Below, in pieces: positions 27,013 to 35,990 of a DNA stretch of 64,000 bases. The stretch lies in NCBI GenBank assembly GCA_934162425.1, contig CAKPIS010000004.1, positions 35,480 to 99,479 of the forward strand, read 5' to 3'. This DNA comes from an uncultured Bacilli bacterium. Lineage in GTDB: Bacteria > Bacillota_I > Bacilli_A > RF39 > UBA660. A program made the position numbers and the translations under genes. The first letter of the stretch is position 1; each line of letters opens with the position of its first letter. The notes beneath the pieces are model-generated. The model saw only the letters and a program-made list of their open reading frames with translations, did not search any database and had not been told where the DNA came from.

Positions 27013-27822
27013 ATGAAACTAATTCTTATTATTAAATATATTATTTTAGGCATTATACAAGGTTTTACTGAACCTATTCCAATTTCATCTAGTGGACATT
27101 TATTAATTTTAAAAAAAATATTTAATATAAATACAAATGACATTAATTTTGAAATTATAGTTAACTTTGGTTCATTTATTGCTATTACATTTTTATATAG
27201 AAAAGAAATACTTAACATAATTCATGATTTTATTATGTATTTAAAAGATAAAAATAAGGAATATAAAAGTGGATTTAATTATGGTTTAAAGATTATATTA
27301 GCTAGTATTCCAGCTGGTATAATAGGCTTAATATTTAAAGATAAAATAGATATAATATCTAATGATATTAAATTAATTGGAATAGCACTTTTAATAACAT
27401 CAGTATTTTTATTTATAATAAAAGATTTTAAAGGAGTAAAAGATAAAGATAATATTAGTTTTTTAGATTCTTTAAAAATAGGTATATTTCAAAGTCTAGC
27501 ACTACTTCCTGGAATATCTAGAAGTGGTTCTACTATAGTAGGTGCTATGCTTTGTGATGTTAAAAGAGAGGAATCTGTAAACTTTTCATTTATGCTTTAT
27601 ATACCAATTAGTATAGCTAGTTTTATGCTTGGAGTAAGTGATATAATAACTACTCCTAATATAAATAGTTATATATATTATTATATTATTGGAATGATAT
27701 TTAGTATTTTAATTACATACCAATCAGCTAAATGGTTTATAAATATTATTAAAAAAGGAAAACTAATATATTTTTCAGTATATTGTCTTATAGTTGGAGT
27801 ATTAGTTTTATTATTCTTATAA
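27013..27822 (+). CDS. uppP: Undecaprenyl-diphosphatase
   Basis: Recycles the lipid carrier of cell-wall synthesis by removing one phosphate from undecaprenyl diphosphate; it also gives bacitracin resistance. The eight-helix protein carries both BacA signatures: EPIPISSSGHLLI near residue 20 and LLPGISRSGSTIVG near 160, with the catalytic Glu and Ser/Arg residues. The 269-residue length is normal. AAAGGAG lies 9 bases upstream. Divergent from the membrane gene at 26899. Confidence 0.95.
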   Translation: MKLILIIKYIILGIIQGFTEPIPISSSGHLLILKKIFNINTNDINFEIIVNFGSFIAITFLYRKEILNIIHDFIMYLKDKNKEYKSGFNYGLKIILASIPAGIIGLIFKDKIDIISNDIKLIGIALLITSVFLFIIKDFKGVKDKDNISFLDSLKIGIFQSLALLPGISRSGSTIVGAMLCDVKREESVNFSFMLYIPISIASFMLGVSDIITTPNINSYIYYYIIGMIFSILITYQSAKWFINIIKKGKLIYFSVYCLIVGVLVLLFL

Positions 27823-27826
27823 AAAA

Positions 27827-27847
27827 AAGACTTATTTAAAAGTCTTA
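27827..27847. terminator. Terminator between uppP and the 37-residue ORF
   Basis: AAGACTT pairs with AAGTCTT with A and T runs on the two sides; it lies 5 bases after the uppP stop. Confidence 0.55.
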
Positions 27848-27848
27848 A

Positions 27849-27962
27849 TTATCTTGTTACAACAAGAATTATACCAATTATTAATGTAACTACAAGAAGT
27901 CCTATACTTATAGCCATTTTCTTAATAACACTTCTTTTTTCCTCTTCAGTTAAATTATCCAT
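27849..27962 (-). CDS. 37-residue single-helix membrane microprotein
   Basis: The frame encodes MDNLTEEEKRSVIKKMA, then one hydrophobic helix and VTR. GGAGG lies 6 bases before the ATG, the helix is compact, and the acidic-basic head before it is like that of other bacterial membrane microproteins. It is convergent with uppP. Function unknown. Confidence 0.65.
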   Translation of the reverse strand: MDNLTEEEKRSVIKKMAISIGLLVVTLIIGIILVVTR

Positions 27963-28016
27963 TATATCCTCCATATTCTAAAAATATATTAACATAAGTA
28001 GTTAAAAACATCAACT

Positions 28017-28955
28017 CTAAAGGTTAATAAAGAAATTTTTTAACCCTATTTTTTTGTCTATTTTACCACTTTTTATTTTAAAATCTAAACTATGTAACTG
28101 TTTTATAATATTTTTAAGTTCATATGTCATATAATCAGTTTCTAGTGCAAGCTTAACTCTATATGGGTGAACATTTAATAAATTAGCTATAGATTTTTGA
28201 TCATAATTAGATTCATTAAGTAATTTACACTGATAAACTAATATAAACTGATTGGCTATTAAAGATAATATTTTTATTTCATCTTCTCCAACTGTTATTA
28301 AGTCATTATACACACTAAATATTTTATCAAAATCTTTCTTCATAATAGCATCAGTTAAATCAAAAACATTGTCATTAAATCCTTTAGAACAGATATTATT
28401 TATATCATCTATAGTAATTAGTTTATCACTATCTTTATATATAATCATTTTATTTATTTCACTAATAATTATATCTATATTTTTTCCAACATAAGAAACA
28501 AAATAATTAGCAGTTTTAATGTCTAATTTAAATCCTTCTTTTTTAAATTCATTTAAAACAAAACTATATAAATTCTTATCATCTATATCTCCAAAAGATA
28601 TTACTTTAGCCCTATCTTTAAATAATTTAACTATCTTTTTTCTATCATCTAACTTTTCTTTTAATACATAAAAAATGGTTATATTTTCATGATTATCATC
28701 TTTTAAATATTTTTCAAGATAAGTTAAATCATGATTAATGGTAGTATCAAAACTAGTTAAAAAAAGTGCATTTTCCCCTATCAAAACTTTCTTACCACTA
28801 AATAAAGAAATGCAAGATGCATCATCTAATAAATCATCTACTTTAGTATTTGATAAGTCATATTTTACAACATCTAATGTATCTTCTTTTATTTTATCTA
28901 TCTCTCTTTTAATAAGTGAATAATTACTTCCATAAATTAAATATACGTTATTCAA
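28017..28955 (-). CDS. holA: DNA polymerase III delta subunit
   Basis: The clamp-loader subunit that opens the sliding clamp. The 312-residue protein has the N-terminal P-loop-like fold (VYLIYGSNYSLIKREID), a central SFGDIDDKNLYSFV segment and the C-terminal collar helices with NLLNVHPYRVKLALE. As in other delta subunits, no functional Walker A is present. Upstream of rplT and reading the same way, but separated by its own spacer. Confidence 0.88.
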   Translation of the reverse strand: MNNVYLIYGSNYSLIKREIDKIKEDTLDVVKYDLSNTKVDDLLDDASCISLFSGKKVLIGENALFLTSFDTTINHDLTYLEKYLKDDNHENITIFYVLKEKLDDRKKIVKLFKDRAKVISFGDIDDKNLYSFVLNEFKKEGFKLDIKTANYFVSYVGKNIDIIISEINKMIIYKDSDKLITIDDINNICSKGFNDNVFDLTDAIMKKDFDKIFSVYNDLITVGEDEIKILSLIANQFILVYQCKLLNESNYDQKSIANLLNVHPYRVKLALETDYMTYELKNIIKQLHSLDFKIKSGKIDKKIGLKNFFINL

Positions 28956-29057
28956 TGTAAATCACCTTACTTTTTTATTATACATTATAATTATACAAAA
29001 ACAAACAAATATTGGTCAACGTATTTTTTGATTTTTAGAGCACTTTCCTATTATATA

Positions 29058-29083
29058 AAAAAAAGAAACTATGCAAGTTTCTC
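29058..29083 (-). terminator. Terminator of infC-rpmI-rplT
   Basis: AGAAACT pairs with AGTTTCT around the rplT stop, followed by T8 on the minus strand. Confidence 0.75.
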
Positions 29084-29617
29084 TAATAATTCTGCTTTTT
29101 TCATTGAAGTATATCCTTCAATTTTCTTTTCTTTTGCCATAGCTTTTAATTCAGCTACTGTTAATTTTGATAAGTCTTTTGCTTCTTTTTTAGCTTCAGT
29201 TTTAGTTTCTTTTTTAACTGTTTTTTTTACTTCTTTTGCTTTTTCTTCTTTAGGCATTTTACCATCTAGTGCATCTTTTGCTATAACTACTAAATCAGAG
29301 AATGCTTTTGGTGAATCAATAGCTATTTCTGCTAACATCTTACGATTTACTACAACTCCTGCTTTTGTTAAACCATTTATAAATCTTGAATAACTAATTT
29401 CATTTTCACGACATGCTGCATTAATACGAACTATCCATAATTTTCTAAAATTACGTTTGTTTTGTTTTCTATCTCTATAAGCATATACATATGAATGCAT
29501 AACTTGTTCTTTAGCTGTTTTAAATAAACGATGTTTACTTCCAAAATATCCTTTAGCTTGTTTTAATATCTTCTTACGGCGAGCTTTTGTAGTAGCTCCA
29601 TTTTTTACTCTTGCCAT
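29069..29617 (-). CDS. rplT: Ribosomal protein L20 with C-terminal Rho-N/SAP-like extension
   Basis: Residues 1-118 are a complete L20 (MARVKNGATTKARRKKIL; YVYAYRDRKQNKRNFRKLWI), which binds 23S rRNA during 50S assembly. About 64 extra residues follow: a Lys/Glu-rich linker and then LSKLTVAELKAMAKEKKIE..LKKAELLEKLA-like sequence, the helix-turn-helix pattern of Rho N-terminal or SAP domains. The frame is continuous, with the stop inside the terminator. L20 usually ends near residue 118, so the extension is unusual. Confidence 0.95.
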   Translation of the reverse strand: MARVKNGATTKARRKKILKQAKGYFGSKHRLFKTAKEQVMHSYVYAYRDRKQNKRNFRKLWIVRINAACRENEISYSRFINGLTKAGVVVNRKMLAEIAIDSPKAFSDLVVIAKDALDGKMPKEEKAKEVKKTVKKETKTEAKKEAKDLSKLTVAELKAMAKEKKIEGYTSMKKAELLEKLA

Positions 29618-29646
29618 TATTTATTTCCTCCTTAATTACTTCTTTA

Positions 29647-29850
29647 TTATAATGTATCAATTATTCTCTTTAATCTGTTTTTGTCAGCACTAGAAAGGTT
29701 AGAACCTGCTCTTGCTTTTCTATTAAAGTTTGTAGTCTTTGAACCAGTATTATGTCTTGATCCTGGTTTACCTACTGTTATTGAACCACTTTGTCTTACA
29801 TTTAAAACTTTCTTTGTTCCTTTATGAGTTTTTTGTGTTTTCTTTGCCAT
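29647..29850 (-). CDS. rpmI: Ribosomal protein L35
   Basis: A 67-residue L35 with the usual TQKTHKGTKKV start and KRIIDTL end, rich in Lys and Arg. It lies between infC and rplT, with spacers of 21 and 29 bases. Confidence 0.95.
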   Translation of the reverse strand: MAKKTQKTHKGTKKVLNVRQSGSITVGKPGSRHNTGSKTTNFNRKARAGSNLSSADKNRLKRIIDTL

Positions 29851-29871
29851 AATATTCCTCCTACTTTATAA

Positions 29872-30396
29872 CTATTTTTTTATTGGACTTAAATTTGCTG
29901 TCATACTTCTTCCATCTAAAACTGGATTTCCATCAAGGCTAGATATATCACTTAATTCATTTGCGAATTTCATAAGTACATCACGTCCCTTATCAGTAAA
30001 CTGCATTTCACGTCCTCTAAATCTTATTGATAACTTAATTTTATGACCTTTTTCAAGATATTTTCTTACGTTAACTAACTTTGTATTAAAATCATGCACA
30101 TCGATATTAGGAGATAACCTATATTCTTTTGTTTCAACATTATTTTCTTTTTGCTTTTTCTGAGATTCTTTTAATTTTTTCTTTTTTTCATATTTAAACT
30201 TATTATAATCCATAAGTTTACATACTGGCATATCACCTTTTTCATTAATTAAAACTAAATCAAAACCAGCATATGAAGCTAATGTCAAAGCTTCATCTTT
30301 AGATTTAACTCCAAGTTGTTCACCCTTAGGTCCAATTACTAGCATTTGTTTGGCTCTTATTTGCTCATTAATTGGCATTTCTTTTTCTTTTGCTAT
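29872..30396 (-). CDS. infC: Translation initiation factor IF-3, probable ATA start
   Basis: IF-3 binds the 30S subunit and checks the start codon. The body (INEQIRAKQMLVIGPKGEQLG, KLMDYNKFKYE, then the C-domain with SIRFRGREM) is complete. The ATG at 30378 has no ribosome site nearby. GGAGGTG (30404-30410) lies 9 bases before an in-frame ATA at 30396, giving M-AKEKEMPINEQIR, which fits the family's N-terminus. infC genes commonly use non-AUG starts that IF-3 itself disfavours, so this start is preferred. Confidence 0.88.
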   Translation of the reverse strand: MAKEKEMPINEQIRAKQMLVIGPKGEQLGVKSKDEALTLASYAGFDLVLINEKGDMPVCKLMDYNKFKYEKKKKLKESQKKQKENNVETKEYRLSPNIDVHDFNTKLVNVRKYLEKGHKIKLSIRFRGREMQFTDKGRDVLMKFANELSDISSLDGNPVLDGRSMTANLSPIKK

Positions 30397-30403
30397 ATTA
30401 AAG

Positions 30404-30555
30404 CACCTCCATAATAAAAAGTGAATACAAGAGAAGTATCCACCTTAAAAACGCTATTAAATTATATCTATTTACTTTGGCGTTTAACCCATTACTCTAG
30501 TAATCAGGTGAGATAAATACTAATCTTCTTTCCTTCTATATCAAAATTACGTTAA
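30404..30555 (-). promoter_or_regulatory. infC operon leader with L20-type attenuator
   Basis: A 150-nt leader separates the promoter from infC. It holds a long hairpin with arms AAACGC/GCGTTT (about 30449-30485) and then an intrinsic terminator GTGGATAC/GTATTCAC plus T5 (30416-30443), just before the ribosome site. This matches the layout of the L20 leader, where excess L20 favours termination. The exact L20-binding fold was not modelled. Confidence 0.75.
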
Positions 30556-30557
30556 CT

Positions 30558-30586
30558 AGTATACAATATATTTTACGTTTTGTAAA
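30558..30586 (-). promoter_or_regulatory. Promoter of infC-rpmI-rplT
   Basis: TTTACA (30581-30586), 17 bp, TATACT (30558-30563), just downstream of the rpe stop. Confidence 0.7.
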
Positions 30587-30595
30587 GTATTTTTA

Positions 30596-31216
30596 TTACT
30601 TTAATTCATTAATTTGTTTTGTATAATTATCACTATTTGTTATGAAAGAACCAGCTACAACAATATCACAACCTGCATATTTACATAAACTTACGGTTTT
30701 ATTATTTACACCACCATCTATACTTATTATTAAGTCTTTAGGAGCTAATTTTTTAAAATTAATTATTTTGTCTACTACTTCTTCCTTAAACTCTTGACCA
30801 CCTTCTCCAGGTGTAACACTCATAAATAATACAAGATCAATATCATCTACATACTGGGTCAACTTATCTATTTTTGTTTCTGGATTAATAGCAAGTCCTA
30901 CTTTTATACCATGACTTTTAACATAATCAATTATCTTAAAATCATCAATTACTTCAACATGAAAAGTTAACATATCTGGTTTTAATAAAGCATATTCTTT
31001 AATTAAATATAGGTCTTCTACCATTAAATGCAAATCTATTTTCTTTTTACTAATACTAATTATATCTTTTACCATTTCTTTAGTAAATTTAGTATTATTA
31101 ACAAACTTGCCATCCATTACATCAATATGTAAAAAGTCCGCATTAGAATCATTTACTTTTTTTACAGCATTAATTAATCTGTCATATTCTTTTAATATTG
31201 ATACTGAAACTTTCAT
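30596..31216 (-). CDS. rpe: Ribulose-phosphate 3-epimerase
   Basis: Interconverts ribulose 5-phosphate and xylulose 5-phosphate. The TIM barrel shows FLHIDVMDGKFV near residue 28 (metal and catalytic Asp), DLHLMVED near 61, VTPGEGGQEF near 140 and SIDGGVN near 171. 206 residues is slightly short. Only 3 bases separate it from rsgA; the pair is common in Bacillota. Confidence 0.93.
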   Translation of the reverse strand: MKVSVSILKEYDRLINAVKKVNDSNADFLHIDVMDGKFVNNTKFTKEMVKDIISISKKKIDLHLMVEDLYLIKEYALLKPDMLTFHVEVIDDFKIIDYVKSHGIKVGLAINPETKIDKLTQYVDDIDLVLFMSVTPGEGGQEFKEEVVDKIINFKKLAPKDLIISIDGGVNNKTVSLCKYAGCDIVVAGSFITNSDNYTKQINELK

Positions 31217-31219
31217 ATT

Positions 31220-32065
31220 TTACCTCTTATTTTGATTTATTTGTTCTATAAATTTTTTATAGTTATCATATCTAGAATCTAATATAGTTTTTTCTTTTAA
31301 CATTTCTTTTATATAACAACCATCTTCTTTTATATGCATACAATCTTGATATTTACATTTATCTTGATTTTCATAAAATTCTATAAAGTTATCTTTTATA
31401 TCGTTTTTATTCATACCTATAAAATCAAGAGAAGAAAAACCAGGTGTATCTGCAACTAAACCATCTTCTATTTTAAGTAATTCAACATGTCTTGTTGTAT
31501 GTCTTCCTCTACCTAATGCTTTAGAAATTTCTCCAGTTTTTAAGTTAAGATTTTCTTTTAAACGATTTAGTAAAGATGATTTACCAACACCAGTTTGACC
31601 TGTTAAAACGCTTACCTTTTTATTTAAAATATTTTTAATATTATCTATTTCATCATTTATAAATACATCATATCCTATTTTTTTATAATATTCTATTACA
31701 CTATCAATGTAAGTTTTATCTTCTAATAAATCATATTTAGTAAAACAAATAATAGGTTTTATGTTATTGTATTCTATTATAACAAGCATCTTATCAAGTA
31801 AGTTACTAGAAAAAGAAGGCTCTATGGTGCTTGTTAATATAAGAGCTTGATCTATATTAGCAACAGGAGGTCTTATAAGTACGTTTTTTCTTGGTAATAT
31901 TTTATTAATAACTTTATTTTTTTCATCAACTATAACCAAGTCACCTACTAAAGGTGACTCTTTTAAATACTTAAATTTACCTATGCATGAGCATTCTAAT
32001 AATAATCCATTATCAGTTAAAACAGTCCATTTATTACTTATTAATTTAATTACTCTTCCTTGCAT
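31220..32065 (-). CDS. rsgA: Ribosome small-subunit-dependent GTPase A
   Basis: A late 30S assembly GTPase. N-terminal OB fold, then a circularly permuted GTPase with order G4 (TKYD near 110), G1 (GQTGVGKSS near 159), G3 (DTPG near 207), then a zinc knuckle with Cys and His in CKYQDCMH and the following GCYI. All hallmark motifs are intact. It is 3 bases after prkC. Confidence 0.95.
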   Translation of the reverse strand: MQGRVIKLISNKWTVLTDNGLLLECSCIGKFKYLKESPLVGDLVIVDEKNKVINKILPRKNVLIRPPVANIDQALILTSTIEPSFSSNLLDKMLVIIEYNNIKPIICFTKYDLLEDKTYIDSVIEYYKKIGYDVFINDEIDNIKNILNKKVSVLTGQTGVGKSSLLNRLKENLNLKTGEISKALGRGRHTTRHVELLKIEDGLVADTPGFSSLDFIGMNKNDIKDNFIEFYENQDKCKYQDCMHIKEDGCYIKEMLKEKTILDSRYDNYKKFIEQINQNKR

Positions 32066-32067
32066 AT

Positions 32068-33852
32068 TTACCTTTCTTCAGTTTTTTCATCTGTCTTCAC
32101 ACTAGATGTATTACCTGTTTGTGTAGTTGTATCTTTTTTAGATTCTGCAGTTGTTGTAACAGGCTTTTTAGACACTGTTATTTTAAGAGTATCCTTCTTA
32201 AATATCTCTTCCCCTGGTTTTGGAGATTGTGCTAAAACGGTATTTTCATCTACGCCATCTTTTTCCATAGGTATAACCTTTAAAGTTAAACCATACTTTT
32301 CACAAAATTCTTGAGCTCTATCTAAAGACCAAGCATCTGTTACCATATCTGGATACTTATTAACTATTTTAGGTATATATAATGTAACTTTCTCACCAGA
32401 TGCAACCTTTGTACCACTTTTTGCACTTTGATCTATTATTAACTGTTCTTTTCCTTCATACTTAGTAGAATCATCTACTTCTTTTTCTTCTATATTAACT
32501 ACTATACCACTAAGCTCTAACTTAGCTTTAACTTCATATGCATTTTGACCAACATAATCTTCCATAGAAAGTTTAGTAGAACCAGTAGAATAAATTATTG
32601 TAATTACAGTATTTTTCTTAGCATATCTATTTTTTGTTGGATTAGTTTCTATTACTAAATTATTATCAACTTCATCACTTGCTTTTCCTTTAGAATTAAT
32701 CTTAAATCCTGTTTTTTTAAGTAAAGCCTCAGCCTTTGATATCTCCATTCCATATACATCAGGAATTTTTATATCTTTAGATGCAGATATTTTAGGAAAA
32801 ACTAATACCACTAGAACTAAAATTAAAATAAATACAAATATTAATGATGCTATTAACATTATTTTTTTATTATTACTCTTTTCTTCTTTTTCTTCATTTG
32901 TAATTTGTTTTACAACTGGTTTATCTTCTTTTTCTGTCTTTTTACTTTCTTTTACACTATTAATTGCCCTAGTATCTGAAAAGTCCGTTTCTGGATACTT
33001 AAATACTATTTTTTCTTCATCTTTTCTATCCTCATCTAAACATGTTTTAATATCTTCTGCCATAGCTCTTGCATCACGATATCTATTCTTTGGATTTTTA
33101 GCTGCTGCTTTTAAAATAATATTTTCAACTGATTGTGGAATTACAGGATTAAGTTCTTTTGGACTTGGTAATTCTTCTTTCATATGTTTTAAAGCTATCT
33201 CAACTGCTGTATCACCTCTAAAAGGCATTTTACCAGTTAACATTTCAAACATTAAAATACCAAGAGAATATATATCACTTCTAATAGTAGACCCTTTTCC
33301 ACTAGCTTGTTCTGGTGGAAGATAATGGACAGATCCCATAACTGAATTAGTTTGTGTAAGCTGTGCACTATTTAAAGCCATAGCTATACCAAAATCTGTT
33401 ATCTTAACTAACCCACTATCTTTAATCATTATATTTTGAGGTTTAATATCTCTATGAATAATATAAGAATCATGAGCTGTTGCAAGTGCATCTAGTAATT
33501 GAAGCATAATATCCATAACCTCTGGAAGTGATAAAACCCCACGTTTTTTAATTAGTTGCTTTAACGTTTTACCTTCAATATATTCCATTACTATGTAAAA
33601 ATTACCCTCATCTTCACCAACATCATATATTTCAACTATATTAGGATGTGAAAGTGATGATGCTGAAAGTGCTTCTCTTTGAAATCTTCTAACAAATTTT
33701 TCATCACCAGCAAGATCTCCTCTTAAAACTTTAACAGCTACTTTTCTTCCTAATATTGTATCAGTTGCTAAATAAACATTAGCCATACCACCTTCGCCTA
33801 TTAATTTTTCAATTTCATAACGATCACTAATTTTTTGCCCCTTTGTAATCAT
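32068..33852 (-). CDS. prkC: PASTA-domain Ser/Thr protein kinase
   Basis: A transmembrane kinase that senses muropeptides and controls wall growth. The cytoplasmic kinase has GEGGMANVY (P-loop), HRDIKPQN (catalytic) and DFGIA (metal). A single membrane helix lies near residues 330-352. Three extracellular PASTA repeats follow (beginning near IPDVYG, 356; TKLSMEDYVG; NKYPDMV), then a Thr/Ser-rich tail. Overlaps prpC by 4 bases. Confidence 0.95.
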   Translation of the reverse strand: MITKGQKISDRYEIEKLIGEGGMANVYLATDTILGRKVAVKVLRGDLAGDEKFVRRFQREALSASSLSHPNIVEIYDVGEDEGNFYIVMEYIEGKTLKQLIKKRGVLSLPEVMDIMLQLLDALATAHDSYIIHRDIKPQNIMIKDSGLVKITDFGIAMALNSAQLTQTNSVMGSVHYLPPEQASGKGSTIRSDIYSLGILMFEMLTGKMPFRGDTAVEIALKHMKEELPSPKELNPVIPQSVENIILKAAAKNPKNRYRDARAMAEDIKTCLDEDRKDEEKIVFKYPETDFSDTRAINSVKESKKTEKEDKPVVKQITNEEKEEKSNNKKIMLIASLIFVFILILVLVVLVFPKISASKDIKIPDVYGMEISKAEALLKKTGFKINSKGKASDEVDNNLVIETNPTKNRYAKKNTVITIIYSTGSTKLSMEDYVGQNAYEVKAKLELSGIVVNIEEKEVDDSTKYEGKEQLIIDQSAKSGTKVASGEKVTLYIPKIVNKYPDMVTDAWSLDRAQEFCEKYGLTLKVIPMEKDGVDENTVLAQSPKPGEEIFKKDTLKITVSKKPVTTTAESKKDTTTQTGNTSSVKTDEKTEER

Positions 33853-34592
33853 TTATCTTCACCACTTTCTCTTTCTAAGTAAGCAATAGAAACATTATCA
33901 GTTCCACCCCTTAAATTACTTTTTCTAACTAATTTAACTATTTTTTCTTCTAATGATAAATCACTATTTAATACTTTTTCAATTTGTCCTTTAGTAAGCA
34001 TATTAGTAAGTCCATCACTACATAATAATATAGCATCACTATTAATATCAACATCAAATATATCAACATCTATAGGATTATTAGCTCCAAGTGCTCTCAT
34101 AAGTACATTCTTTCTTGGATGATTAACAGCTTCTTCTTTTGTTAATTCACCAGATTCTACTAATAAATTTACTAAAGTATGATCTTTAGTTACTTTGTAT
34201 AGTACTTTTTTCTTCATTACAAAACCAGATGAATCACCAACGTTTCCAAATAATATATAATCATCTGTTATAACTGATAATACTAAAGTAGTACCCATTC
34301 CTTTACTTGCAGGAAATTCATCAGTATATTTAAAAATTGCATCATTAAGCTTACTAGCATTTTTTCTTATCCAACTAACAGCTTCTTCTTTAGTACCTAT
34401 ATCTTCTAAATTTTTAAATTCTTCTGTAAATCCATTAACTACTATAGACGATGCAACTTCTCCAGCCTTATGACCACCCATTCCATCTGCAACAATCATA
34501 AGATACTGTCCAGATAAATTTTTAACTATCATTACTGAATCTTCATTATGAGTTCTAACTTTTCCAGTATCTGTTATGTAATATGCTTTCAT
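33849..34592 (-). CDS. prpC: PP2C-type Ser/Thr protein phosphatase
   Basis: Dephosphorylates targets of PrkC. Metal-binding motifs: TDTGKVRTHNEDS at residue 7, VADGMGGHKAGEVAS near 35, GNVGDSS near 119, and LCSDGLTN near 190 and GGTDNVS near 232. Length 247 is usual. It sits between rlmN and prkC with a 4-base overlap, the conserved gene order. Confidence 0.95.
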   Translation of the reverse strand: MKAYYITDTGKVRTHNEDSVMIVKNLSGQYLMIVADGMGGHKAGEVASSIVVNGFTEEFKNLEDIGTKEEAVSWIRKNASKLNDAIFKYTDEFPASKGMGTTLVLSVITDDYILFGNVGDSSGFVMKKKVLYKVTKDHTLVNLLVESGELTKEEAVNHPRKNVLMRALGANNPIDVDIFDVDINSDAILLCSDGLTNMLTKGQIEKVLNSDLSLEEKIVKLVRKSNLRGGTDNVSIAYLERESGEDK

Positions 34593-34594
34593 AA

Positions 34595-35626
34595 TTATTT
34601 CTCCATTTCATTTATTTGTTCACTACGAAGCTGTCCACATGCTGCTGACACCTTTCTTCCAAATTCTCTTCTTATTGTTACATTTATACCTTGCATCTTT
34701 AATATATCATAAAACTCATCAATTGTCACTTTACTACTAGCTTTAAATCCTATATTACTAGTTTCATTATATGGAATTAAATTAACATAACAATTTAAGT
34801 TTTTAAGCTTTGATGCTAATTCGTAAGCACAATCTTTACTATCATTAATATCCTTTAATAATATATATTCAAAAGTAACACGTCTATTAGTTTCCTTTAT
34901 GTAATCTTTAACTGCATCCATTATATCATTAATTTTATATGCTTTATTAATTGGCATTATTTTATTTCTTATTTCATCTGTTGGTGCATGAAGACTAATT
35001 GCTAAATTAACACCAAGCTTTTCTTTAGCAAATTCTCTTATTTTAGGAACAACTCCACAAGTTGACACAGTAATATGTCTAATACCTATATTAATTCCTT
35101 TAGGATCATTTATTATATTAATAAACTTCATAACATTATCATAGTTATCAAATGGTTCACCAATCCCCATTAAAACAACATGACTTATTCTCATCTTTAT
35201 ATCTTCTTCTACTTTTAAAACTTGCATAACAAGTTCATATGCATAAAGATTTCTTTTTTTCTTTAATCTTCCACTTTCACAAAATGAACATCCCATATTG
35301 CATCCAACTTGTGATGATACACATAAACTATTACCATAATCATGTTTCATTAAAACAGCTTCTATCAATTTACCATCAAACAATTCAAATAAGTACTTTT
35401 TAACATCAACATCTTCTTGTTTTTTAATTATTTTTAATTCACCCATACTAAAATTTTCTTTTAAATACTTTATTAAGTCTTTCTTCAAATTAGTCATTAA
35501 ATCAAAACTCTTAACTCTTTTTATATAAAGCCAGTCAAACACTTGCCCGGCTCTAAACTTAGACTCACCAATTTCTTCAAAATAATTTTGTAAATCTTCA
35601 AGTGAATAATTGTATATATTGTTCAC
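34595..35626 (-). CDS. rlmN: 23S rRNA A2503 methyltransferase RlmN
   Basis: A radical SAM enzyme that methylates A2503 of 23S rRNA. The SAM cluster motif CNMGCSFC is near residue 114, with the two family cysteines (CGQL near the C-terminus for one) present. GTG at 35626 is the start: GGAAG lies 8 bases before it, while the GTG three codons earlier is too close. First gene of the rlmN-prpC-prkC-rsgA-rpe unit; promoter TTAACC (35678-35683), 17 bp, TATAAT (35655-35660). Confidence 0.93.
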   Translation of the reverse strand: MNNIYNYSLEDLQNYFEEIGESKFRAGQVFDWLYIKRVKSFDLMTNLKKDLIKYLKENFSMGELKIIKKQEDVDVKKYLFELFDGKLIEAVLMKHDYGNSLCVSSQVGCNMGCSFCESGRLKKKRNLYAYELVMQVLKVEEDIKMRISHVVLMGIGEPFDNYDNVMKFINIINDPKGINIGIRHITVSTCGVVPKIREFAKEKLGVNLAISLHAPTDEIRNKIMPINKAYKINDIMDAVKDYIKETNRRVTFEYILLKDINDSKDCAYELASKLKNLNCYVNLIPYNETSNIGFKASSKVTIDEFYDILKMQGINVTIRREFGRKVSAACGQLRSEQINEMEK

Positions 35627-35792
35627 GAAAAACACTTCCTTTTAACTAGTAAGTATTATATCAAATTAATAATAAAAGGTTAACTAGTTTGCATGTAAAT
35701 ATAAGCAAATTTTAAAGTTTTTCTAACGTTCTTTACACTTTTTTTAATAATTTATTAAATATTGTTAATAATATTTGTGGAGGATGAAAAAA

Positions 35793-35960
35793 ATGAAAAA
35801 AGATAATAAAAAAATAAAATGTGACGTAGAATCTTGCAAACATAATGATTGTGAATGTAAAAACTGCACTTTAGATGAAATAAAAGTAAGTGCACAAGGC
35901 GATAAAAAAGAAGCTTGTAAAAAAGAAACAATCTGTGATAGCTACGAAGAAAAAAAATAG
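35793..35960 (+). CDS. DUF1540 domain protein
   Basis: A 55-residue lysine-rich protein with a cysteine pattern typical of DUF1540 (CDVESCKHNDCECKNCTL), probably binding metal. ATG at 35793 lies 9 bases after GGAGG. It is a lone plus-strand gene, convergent with the gene at 35975. Function unknown. Confidence 0.75.
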   Translation: MKKDNKKIKCDVESCKHNDCECKNCTLDEIKVSAQGDKKEACKKETICDSYEEKK

Positions 35961-35990
35961 TTGACTTACAAAAGTCAATTATTTTTTATT
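35957..35990. terminator. Terminator between DUF1540 gene and 35975 gene
   Basis: TTGACTT pairs with AAGTCAA, flanked by A/T runs on both sides, so it can serve both convergent genes. Confidence 0.6.

Noticed and set aside
30596..35626. The rlmN-prpC-prkC-rsgA-rpe cluster as unusual
   Set aside because: Gene order and overlaps match the common Bacillota arrangement.
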